From the NCBI GenBank assembly GCA_946481475.1, contig CAMLOB010000319.1:1-5475 (forward strand): a stretch of 5,475 bases of DNA, in the 5' to 3' direction. The DNA is from an uncultured Chlorobiota bacterium. Lineage in GTDB: Bacteria; Bacteroidota; Kapaibacteriia; OLB7. A program made the translations under genes and the position numbers. This document shows, piece by piece, positions 1 through 5,261 of the stretch. Positions within the stretch are counted from its first letter, which is position 1. Each line of letters opens with the position of its first letter. The notes under the pieces were generated by a model, which did no database searches, was not told where the DNA came from, and was given only the letters and a program-made list of their open reading frames with translations.

Positions 1-1087
1 TCGCGCAACGTTTCAGGAAGGCAAGCAGGCCCAGTTCCTCGTCGCTCAGCCATCTTCGCAGGTTCCGGCCGGTGTTGGCCGGGATGTTCGACAGGGAGAT
101 GAATTCTCCTTCGGAGAAGGCGCGGATCACCTCCGGGTGGATGTAGTGCTTCCGGCAGACCGCCGGAGTATTCCCCAGTTCTTTCGCAACGGTTCGGACC
201 ATCTCTGTGAGAGATTGTCGGATGATCTTCTCGTCATCGCTCTTTTCCATCCGTGCAAGCTCCCGGATTGCCAGGACCGTGCCGACCCACGTGCGGAAAT
301 CCTTTGCGGTGAATCCGTCTCCGGCGATCCCGTGCAGGTAATCGTTCACGTCGTCGGAATCCACCCTGTTCCGCTCCCCGCTTTCATCGATATACTGGAA
401 GAGTTCATAACCGGGAAGTTCCTCACATTTCCTGACGGCCCGTGCAGCGCGGGCATTGGTGATCTCCAGCACCTGCTTCACCCCTTTCTTCCCCGTGAAC
501 TCCAGCTTCAATCGGCTTCCGTTCACTTCCACATGTCGTTTGCGCAATGTCGTCAGTCCGAATGATCCGTACTCCTCGGCATACTCGTCATTGCCGACCC
601 GGATACCCGTAGCGTCCAGCAGGTGAACGACGAGAGCCAGAACCTTCTCCCGGCAGAGTCTGCGCAGGCGCATATCCCTGTCGACCTGTTCTCTGATGCC
701 GGGCAATGCCTCACCAAAAGCGATCATTCGGTTATACTTCGTCTCGTCCCGAATCCGTCGCCACTTCTCGTGATAGATATACTGTTTCCGTCCCGCCTCA
801 TCCCGTCCGGTCGCCTGGATATGTCCGTTCTTCCAGGGAGAAATCCAGACATCGGTCCAGGCTGGGGGGATCACCAGCAATGCGATGCGCTCCCGTTCCT
901 TCCCTTTCAGAAGCTTTCCTTCGGTGTCATGATAGGAAAATCCCTTTCCCCGTCTGCGGCGCGTGAAACCGGGATGGTCGTCGCAGACGTAGCGGAGCCC
1001 GGCCTCCCGGGCGGAGAGTTCCGGAGGGGGGGCGATGGCTTCGAGTGTGTCGTCGGATGTTTCCGTCAGGTCCCGTCTGTTCGGCAT
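1..1087 (-). CDS. DNA topoisomerase IB (bacterial type), C-terminus cut by window edge
   Basis: This enzyme relaxes supercoiled DNA through a transient 3'-phosphotyrosyl bond, without ATP. At least 362 residues are visible; Deinococcus radiodurans TopIB has about 346, so only a few residues are probably missing. The N-terminal domain holds IPPAWTDVWIS and GHIQATGRDEAGRKQY, typical of bacterial TopIB. All five catalytic residues can be placed: R163 (GIRVGN), K200 (FTGKKG), R265 (DFRTWVGT), N306 (LGNTPAV) and Y315 (CRKHYIHP). Their spacing (37, 65, 41 and 9 residues) equals that of the Deinococcus pentad as I remember it (R137, K174, R239, N280, Y289). The ATG at 1087 is the first start codon after an in-frame stop near 1168, and gives about 24 residues before the conserved AREAGLRYV. 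It has only a weak GGAAG ahead of it. The gene appears monocistronic, about 260 bp from its upstream neighbour. The antisense strand is also open over long stretches, which I take to be a by-product of codon bias. Confidence 0.96.
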   Translation of the reverse strand, partial: MPNRRDLTETSDDTLEAIAPPPELSAREAGLRYVCDDHPGFTRRRRGKGFSYHDTEGKLLKGKERERIALLVIPPAWTDVWISPWKNGHIQATGRDEAGRKQYIYHEKWRRIRDETKYNRMIAFGEALPGIREQVDRDMRLRRLCREKVLALVVHLLDATGIRVGNDEYAEEYGSFGLTTLRKRHVEVNGSRLKLEFTGKKGVKQVLEITNARAARAVRKCEELPGYELFQYIDESGERNRVDSDDVNDYLHGIAGDGFTAKDFRTWVGTVLAIRELARMEKSDDEKIIRQSLTEMVRTVAKELGNTPAVCRKHYIHPEVIRAFSEGEFISLSNIPANTGRNLRRWLSDEELGLLAFLKRCA

Positions 1088-1146
1088 GTGATCTTCCGGA
1101 GCGATGTCTTTGCTGCGTGGTATCGTTCCGGGGAAACATTGTGGTG

Positions 1147-1180
1147 AAAAAAAAGGTGCCCGGGATCATGGCTCCTCTCC
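1147..1180 (-). promoter_or_regulatory. Strong ribosome-binding site and alternative ATG followed by an 8-T run, out of frame with topoisomerase IB
   Basis: On the minus strand GGAGAGGAG (1172-1180) sits just ahead of an ATG (1167-1169), the best Shine-Dalgarno/start pair near the topoisomerase gene. That ATG is in a different frame; only a +1 shift would join it to the topoisomerase. A run of eight T (1147-1154, shown as A on the plus strand) lies just inside the frame, so losing one T would fuse the two. The gain would be about 27 residues unlike any TopIB N-terminus I know, so the ATG at 1087 is still preferred. It could be a short leader frame or chance. Confidence 0.25.
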
Positions 1181-1235
1181 GGGTGCGATCTCCCCGGGGA
1201 ATCGTGTGATGTTTACGGACTGATGCCGGAGTGCC

Positions 1236-1313
1236 GCCCCGCGTTGCGGGGCTTGGATGGTGGTGGGGGCTTCCGGTCTCCGTGCTGACGCACGGAGCTA
1301 TGGGATACGGAGC
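1236..1313. repeat. Cluster of GC-rich palindromes, probable dispersed intergenic repeat
   Basis: Two perfect hairpins lie 25 bp apart in the gap between the topoisomerase and the crystallin J1-type gene. The first has a 7-bp stem, gccccgc (1236-1242) and gcggggc (1246-1252), with loop gtt. The second has an 8-bp stem, ctccgtgc (1278-1285) and gcacggag (1290-1297), with loop tgac. The word acggagc occurs in the right arm of the second hairpin (1292-1298) and again 15 bp later (1307-1313). No U-run follows either hairpin on either strand, so a simple intrinsic terminator is unlikely. The arrangement resembles REP-like or palindromic repeats scattered between genes in many genomes; copy number cannot be seen here. 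The rest of the 1088-1345 gap shows no gene. Confidence 0.6.
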
Positions 1314-1345
1314 CGCGGGAAGGGGTGAGTGGGCTTGCTGCCGAA

Positions 1346-1687
1346 TTATCGGAATTCTCCGGTCACCTCTATTCCTCCGACGATATTGTCGTTCAACTCT
1401 TCAAGGTCTTCCGCCGGAATCCACCACTCCGTATGGTGCGCGGCTCCGACGCGATGGATCCCGTATCGCTGCATGAACTCCCTGCGGACTGCAAATCGCG
1501 TAACGAAGCCTGCGCCGCTTGCCGGAACGTTCCACTTTCGCGCGATCTCCTCGGCATACTTCTCGTTCGTTACCGGATAGAAGATCGGCTGCTCCGGCAG
1601 ACGGGGAGGCCATCGACTGAAATTATTTTGCCTGAGAAGTTCCAGCTCTTCCGTGCCGACCGGACGGTAGAGAATAACGGTATCCAT
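1346..1687 (-). CDS. Small protein of the 'ADP-ribosylation/crystallin J1' family
   Basis: This 113-residue protein matches the family that databases name 'ADP-ribosylation/crystallin J1'. The name is inherited and I know of no firmly established reaction for it. Recognisable blocks are ILYRPVG (5-11), PPRLPEQPIFYPVTN (27-41), AGFVTRF (59-65) and WWIPAEDLEELN (88-99), followed by IVGGIEV (102-108). The Arg8, aromatic and Glu pattern could suit an ADP-ribosyltransferase-like fold, but that is inference. It looks soluble, with no signal peptide or membrane segment. The frame stays open upstream to an ATG at 1807, which would add 40 residues. I chose the ATG at 1685-1687 because family proteins begin at about MxxILYRPVG, and because the extra stretch is encoded by the inverted repeat at 1727-1795. 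No strong ribosome-binding site precedes it. It lies 148 bp downstream of the DUF4256 gene, so co-transcription is possible but unproven. Confidence 0.85.
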   Translation of the reverse strand: MDTVILYRPVGTEELELLRQNNFSRWPPRLPEQPIFYPVTNEKYAEEIARKWNVPASGAGFVTRFAVRREFMQRYGIHRVGAAHHTEWWIPAEDLEELNDNIVGGIEVTGEFR

Positions 1688-1726
1688 CAATTGATCATGT
1701 TGTGGTTCGGAACAAGCCACACATTC

Positions 1727-1795
1727 CTTTGTGCATTCTTTGTGTTCTTCGTGATTTGGTGGTAAAAAACAGACAGACACGAAGAGACCACAAAG
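1727..1795. repeat. Imperfect inverted repeat built from ctttgtg/cttcgtg words
   Basis: On the plus strand the left arm is ctttgtg (1738-1744), two bases, cttcgtg (1747-1753). The right arm is cacgaag (1778-1784), four bases, cacaaag (1789-1795). The two 7-bp blocks pair perfectly and enclose a 24-nt loop containing an A6 run. A third ctttgtg (1727-1733) precedes the left arm, so the element is both tandem and inverted. Very similar 'ctttgtg..cttcgtg' DNA recurs between genes in many unrelated bacteria. It sits between the DUF4256 stop and the next gene's start and could form a hairpin in the transcript of either strand. A single related word (cacaaag) also occurs near 4565. Confidence 0.6.
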
Positions 1796-1835
1796 CTCGC
1801 AGCGCACGTAAAAAAACTTCTTCCCCCTGCCTGAC

Positions 1836-2402
1836 TCAGACCTTCAGCGAACCGCGGAATCCTCTGGCCGCATAATAAGAGGATGCCCCGTTGTGATAGA
1901 CGAAGACGTGGTCGTAGCGGCGGTCACAATAGAGGGCGCCGCCACGTTCCCTGATCTCGGAAGGTGTCGTTATCCAGCTCGATGTCTTCGTATCGAACTC
2001 CCCGAGTTCCTGCAGTTTCCGATACTCTTCTTCCGTTAAAAGGTCGATGCCCATGGCGGCCGCCATATCAACCGCGGAATCCTTCGGCTTGTGTTCCTTC
2101 CTCGCATCCAGCGCTTCACGGTCGTAACAGAGGCTTCTGCGGCCTTTGGGACTTTCGGCTGAACAATCATGGAAAATGTATTCACCGGTCTTTTTATCGT
2201 GACCGATCACATCCGGTTCACCACCGGTTCTTTCCATCTCATTGAGCGACCACAACTTTTCGGTGTCGGCTTCCAGCTTTGTTCGTACTTCAGCCCACTC
2301 AATGCCTTTATGGCGATTCATGTTCTTCTCAAAACGGGCTTCCAGTGTTTTGAGAAGTTCTTCACGTTGTTCCGATGACAACTTCCTTTTCGTGCTGCTC
2401 AT
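1836..2402 (-). CDS. DUF4256 domain protein, function unknown
   Basis: This 188-residue protein matches the DUF4256 family along its whole length; I know of no established biochemical role. An N-terminal helical, charged part (about 5-55) contains NRHKGIEW (29-36). It is followed by MERTGGEPDV (56-65) and HDCSAESPKGRRSLCYD (78-94), which has two Cys and several acidic and basic residues. Further on come MGIDLLTEEEYRKLQELG and a C-terminal block ending YHNGASSYYAARGFRGSLKV. These invariant motifs suggest an enzyme, but that is inference. It looks cytosolic, with no signal or membrane segment. The frame stays open up to an ATG at 2462, but family proteins begin near the SSTKRKLSSEQREELL segment, so the ATG at 2402 is preferred; its ribosome-binding site is poor. 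It follows the broken exonuclease by 79 bp. Confidence 0.9.
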   Translation of the reverse strand: MSSTKRKLSSEQREELLKTLEARFEKNMNRHKGIEWAEVRTKLEADTEKLWSLNEMERTGGEPDVIGHDKKTGEYIFHDCSAESPKGRRSLCYDREALDARKEHKPKDSAVDMAAAMGIDLLTEEEYRKLQELGEFDTKTSSWITTPSEIRERGGALYCDRRYDHVFVYHNGASSYYAARGFRGSLKV

Positions 2403-2481
2403 GGTTCTTATAGCATTGTTGTTGAATAAATGTGCCGGGTGCATGGTTATAACAGTCGGCATCTCCGGGAAGATCAGTGTC

Positions 2482-3023
2482 TCAACGGTGCTCCCGTCGT
2501 CCCCGCTTCAGAATCTCTGCCAGTATCGCCGCGATATTCCGCGCATCGTCAACGCCGCGGTGATGCGTTCCCACGTGCGGCAGCCCCATCTCTTCAAGAA
2601 CCCCCCGCATCCCTTTGGCGAAGGTCTTTCCGGCAAAGAGCGGATAGAGATTTTTGACGTTGAGATGAGAGGGGCCGAAAGGATAGGGAATATTCAACTC
2701 TTCGCAGCTTTTTTCGAACATCCTCCGGTCGTAGTCGCCGAAGCTTGCCCAGACGCGGGTTCTGCTTTCATACTTCCGTTGCAGGTAAGCACAGGCGTCC
2801 CGCAAAGATTGTCCGGCATCGACCATCTCCTGCGTCAACGTCGTCAGTTCCGTGCAGAACCGGCTGACCGAGGAGCGTTCCGGACGGACCAGTATGCTCT
2901 CGGTCGATCTCACCTCCAGCGAGGCAAGATCTCGATAATGTCGCTCTGTTCTCCGGTCGGAGGATCTCCTTTCCAGCAGGTCGCTTCAAGATCGACCACA
3001 AGCAGGGAGTCAAATGTGGGCAT
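2482..3023 (-). pseudogene. DEDDh 3'-5' exonuclease (ERI1/DnaQ-like), interrupted by a -1 frameshift
   Basis: Two overlapping frames together give a complete exonuclease of about 180 residues, the usual size for this bacterial ERI1-like family. The first runs from ATG 3023 and gives 37 residues with motif I, VVDLEATCW (Asp11 and Glu13), then SDIIEI, before a TGA at 2910-2912. The second runs from about 2925 to 2482 and carries ILVRPERSSVSRFCTELTTL, motif II in WASFGDYDRR and motif III in HHRGVDDARNIA (His and Asp of DEDDh). The family normally reads EIIEIG at the join, so one base is missing near 2925-2930. A GTG (2913-2911) overlaps the TGA, so the second part could be translated alone, but it would lack the metal-binding DxE. 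I see no slippery heptamer, so mutation or sequencing error is likelier than programmed frameshifting. It starts 31 bp after the kmo stop and was probably co-transcribed with it. Confidence 0.85.
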
Positions 3024-3054
3024 GATAAAATCGGGAATCGGATGCTTTCGTTCT

Positions 3055-4404
3055 TCAGGATACCGCCGTCGCAAACACCACTTCCTCTACCCGCTCTTTC
3101 CCTTCGGCGATCGCCCCTTCCACCTGATCGTATCCGATCTTCTCCAGCAACGCATCCTGCCGCCTGCTCTGTTCCATCGCGTCGGCGTAGGGGAGGTGGC
3201 TGAAGGTGACCATCTCGTAGAGAGGGGCCCAGCGGTCGGGGAACATGTCGGCCAGGATGGCGTCGATCTTTTTCTTCCGGAGGAACTTCTCGTCAACCAC
3301 CTTCGAGCGCATCTCCAGAAAGTTCGCCACGGCAAGCTGTGCAATCGCGTCGGCGTTCCGCTTGCGGCGGAGATGGAACTCGCGCAGAATTGCCCCCCAG
3401 TCCTCGTCGCCGTGATCCTCCAGCACATCGTTCAGCACCCGACAGTCCTCGAAGCCGGCATTCATCCCCTGTCCGTAGAAGGGGACGATGGCGTGGGCGG
3501 CGTCGCCGATCAGGCAGGCCCAGTCACCCACGTACCACGGATCGCAGTAGAGCGTCCCGAGTCGGGATGTCGGGTTGCCGTGCCAGTCCTCGATCAGCGT
3601 CGGCATCAGCGGAAGGGCGTCGGGAAAATGTTCGGCGAAGTATGCCCGGATGTCGTCGTCGGTTCCGATCCGGTCGAATCCGTTCTCCCCCTCCATCGGC
3701 GCGAAGAGCGTGCAGGTGAACGTGGCGTCCGGGTTCGGCAGGGCGATCATCATGAAGTCGTGACGGGGCCAGATATGCAGGGCGTTCTTCTCGATCAGAA
3801 ACTCTCCGTTCGGTCCCGGCGGAATCTCCAGCTCCTTGTACCCGTGCGACAGCCAGTCGGTCCGTGCCGAGAAGTCCTCCACATCCCGCTCCATCGCCTG
3901 GCGCAACGCCGAGTTCGCCCCGTCGGCGGCGAAGAGAAGATCGACTTCTCTTTCCATCTCTTCTCCCGTCCCGGTATGCTTCAGCCGGATCCGCTTCCGG
4001 TCGAAATCGACATCGATACAACTCAGGTCGAAGTGGAACTTCACGTCCTCATGTTCTTCGGCCGCATTGACCAGCGTGATGTTCAGTCCGCCCCGCGAGA
4101 TCGAATTGATGTGCCGTCCGCTCCGGCTGTAGGGTTGAAGTTGCAGGCCCCCCTCAGGGTCGTGGACCATCCGTCCCTTCATCGGGATGGCGTTCCGCAT
4201 CACCTCCTCATCCACCCGTGCCCCTTCAAGTCCGCGGATCCCCCGGTCCGACAGGGCCAGGTTGATCGACCGGCCGCCGACGAATCCGTGGACCCGGAAG
4301 TCGGGACGCTGTTCGTAAATATCCACCCGATAGCCGCGACGGGCCAGGTAGAGAGCCAGCAGAGGACCGGTCAGACCGGCACCGAGAATTGTGACGTGAC
4401 GCAT
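3055..4404 (-). CDS. kmo: Kynurenine 3-monooxygenase
   Basis: This FAD- and NADPH-dependent hydroxylase converts L-kynurenine to 3-hydroxykynurenine in tryptophan breakdown and, in bacteria with the whole route, in NAD synthesis via quinolinate. The 449 residues are full length for the family. The Rossmann FAD motif is GAGLTG (8-13), followed by the diagnostic GRSINLALS (44-52), ADGANSALR (160-168), and GDAAHAIVP (300-308) running into FYGQGMNAGFEDC (309-321). Substrate-contact residues known from human and Pseudomonas enzymes have equivalents at R78, Y92, N361 and Y396 with matching spacing (14 within the first pair, 35 within the second). No C-terminal membrane anchor of the mitochondrial type is seen, so it should be cytosolic. 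The ATG at 4404 begins directly at the beta strand before the FAD motif and has no clear Shine-Dalgarno sequence. A Bacteroidota-like promoter lies about 75 bp upstream. No other kynurenine-pathway gene is visible. A 731-codon frame antisense to it is a shadow. Confidence 0.97.
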   Translation of the reverse strand: MRHVTILGAGLTGPLLALYLARRGYRVDIYEQRPDFRVHGFVGGRSINLALSDRGIRGLEGARVDEEVMRNAIPMKGRMVHDPEGGLQLQPYSRSGRHINSISRGGLNITLVNAAEEHEDVKFHFDLSCIDVDFDRKRIRLKHTGTGEEMEREVDLLFAADGANSALRQAMERDVEDFSARTDWLSHGYKELEIPPGPNGEFLIEKNALHIWPRHDFMMIALPNPDATFTCTLFAPMEGENGFDRIGTDDDIRAYFAEHFPDALPLMPTLIEDWHGNPTSRLGTLYCDPWYVGDWACLIGDAAHAIVPFYGQGMNAGFEDCRVLNDVLEDHGDEDWGAILREFHLRRKRNADAIAQLAVANFLEMRSKVVDEKFLRKKKIDAILADMFPDRWAPLYEMVTFSHLPYADAMEQSRRQDALLEKIGYDQVEGAIAEGKERVEEVVFATAVS

Positions 4405-4480
4405 GGTGCGCGATGGAAAATCAAAATGAAAAATTAACGTTCAAAACATCCGTTGCGGCGGATTGATTGCAAGAAGGCCC

Positions 4481-4511
4481 GAAAGATAGGGGGATTTCGG
4501 GTGGGGGCAAA
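4481..4511 (-). promoter_or_regulatory. Candidate Bacteroidota-type promoter for kmo
   Basis: On the minus strand TTTG (4508-4511) is followed, after 19 bp, by TATCTTTC (4481-4488). This fits the -33 TTG / -7 TAnnTTTG pattern of Bacteroidota primary sigma promoters, with one mismatch in the last base. It would start transcription near 4474 and leave a leader of about 70 nt before the kmo ATG. That leader is AT-rich next to the start codon (4418-4445). The match was found by eye; no motif scoring was done. Confidence 0.45.
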
Positions 4512-4605
4512 GTGGCGGTTTTTCTTTTGGGATATAAGCCGGAAGGCGTGATGGATATACAGAACACAAAGACAGGTGAAGGAGATTCGCTGACTCGTCT
4601 TTGCA

Positions 4606-4837
4606 CTACAGCCGCTCCCACTCCTCACGACTGATGCCGGCCTGTTGAAGAATTTTGTTGAGTAACGACCGATCTGTTTCCCCTCAATGAGGGTTCGGTA
4701 TAAACAGGCGCAACAAACAGGCGCAACCTGTCTTTTACCATGAATTGATGATTGCCGCCGGAGTAGGGGCCTTCGAATCCGAATCTTCGAAGGTATCTGA
4801 TCAGGTTACGTCGGGAGATTGAGGTGAATGGGGGCAT
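4606..4837 (-). pseudogene. hicA: hicA toxin (mRNA interferase), broken by a 13-bp duplication and a nonsense codon
   Basis: HicA is a small double-stranded-RNA-binding-fold ribonuclease that cleaves mRNA and is neutralised by HicB. The start is normal: MPPFTSISRRNLIRYL, then FGFEGPYSGGNHQFMVK, including the expected catalytic His (H30). After residue 38 the frame is lost. The sequence aaacaggcgcaac (plus strand) occurs twice in direct tandem at 4702-4727. Deleting one copy on paper gives RLRLFIPNPH, then one TGA (4684-4686), then the family C-terminus LLNKILQQAGISREEWERL and a TAG at 4606. The restored product would be 72 residues, the usual HicA size. As it stands, translation gives a 70-residue chimera with a meaningless second half, so toxin activity is unlikely. 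The ATG is 6 bp after the hicB stop, the classic hicB-hicA operon order. Confidence 0.9.
4702..4727. repeat. Perfect 13-bp tandem duplication inside hicA
   Basis: The 13-mer aaacaggcgcaac is present twice with no spacer (4702-4714 and 4715-4727). Because 13 is not a multiple of three, it shifts the hicA frame. The downstream bases encode canonical HicA residues once one copy is removed, which identifies the second copy as a secondary event, probably replication slippage. Confidence 0.95.
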
Positions 4838-4843
4838 GAGGAT

Positions 4844-5086
4844 TCAAACCGGTTGAGTTTGAGGGGTAAGCTCTATTCCATCAATGGTTGGTAGTGGATG
4901 TCCCAGGCGCAGACCGAGAATGATCCACCCCTCAAGAACTTCCTGAAGCTGCGTCCGACAATCTTCCAGTCTCTCTCCGGTCGCAAATACCCCTGCGCAC
5001 CCGGGGATCTCTCCGTAGAATGATTTGTTCTCAAGCAACTCATAGCGTGCAGTCCGCATTGCCGCGGCTATATAATCAGTCAACAT
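4844..5086 (-). CDS. hicB: HicB-family antitoxin (short form), partner toxin disrupted
   Basis: HicB binds and blocks the HicA ribonuclease. This 80-residue protein matches the short HicB type: LTDYIAAAMRTARYELLENK, then FYGEIPGCAGVFATGE (the conserved GxIPGxxGVxAxGxT/R strand region), then LEDCRTQLQEVLEGWIILGL and HPLPTIDGIEL. The partial RNase-H-like fold is complete, and there is no appended helix-turn-helix or ribbon-helix-helix domain at the C-terminus, so self-repression by this form is uncertain. The start ATG at 5086 is preceded by AAAGG and AAGAG, an acceptable ribosome-binding region. It ends 6 bp before hicA. The reading frame is undamaged although the toxin is broken, making it an orphan antitoxin. 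It might still bind other HicA toxins encoded elsewhere in the genome, which is speculation. Confidence 0.92.
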   Translation of the reverse strand: MLTDYIAAAMRTARYELLENKSFYGEIPGCAGVFATGERLEDCRTQLQEVLEGWIILGLRLGHPLPTIDGIELTPQTQPV

Positions 5087-5261
5087 GGCTCTTGCCTTTT
5101 ACTGTACATGAACACTGTCGGGCTGACGAGATCAAGGTAACCGTATTGGTCTTCTCCGGCACTATCGGTGAGGTTGCCGGTCTTCTCTTCATTCTCTTTG
5201 TGGCCCGATAGAACGAGGAGAAAGATTGACTTAAAGGTACATGAAGGAAGGCCCCGAAAGC

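Noticed and set aside
137..1147. Long plus-strand open frames antisense to topoisomerase IB
   Set aside because: The minus strand encodes the full catalytic pentad with correct spacing; the plus-strand frames are shadows.
1688..1807. 40-residue N-terminal extension of the crystallin J1-type protein from an ATG at 1807
   Set aside because: It is encoded by an inverted/tandem intergenic repeat and lies outside the conserved family start.
1808..1835. T-run after the DUF4256 stop (minus strand) as an intrinsic terminator
   Set aside because: A run of seven T is present, but no stable stem precedes it.
2403..2462. 20-residue N-terminal extension of the DUF4256 protein from an ATG at 2462
   Set aside because: No family similarity in the extension; the ATG at 2402 gives the normal family start.
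2905..2935. Programmed -1 ribosomal frameshift in the exonuclease
   Set aside because: No X-XXY-YYZ slippery heptamer or obvious downstream stimulatory structure is visible near the join; a simple one-base loss is more economical.
2242..4437. 731-codon open frame on the plus strand antisense to kmo, the exonuclease and the start of the DUF4256 gene
   Set aside because: It resembles no protein I know and lies opposite a clear kmo with all catalytic motifs. GC-biased codon use on the minus strand explains the absence of stops.
5068..5078. TATAAT-like box on the plus strand (ctatataatca)
   Set aside because: It lies inside the hicB coding region, has no good -35 partner, and no plus-strand gene follows.
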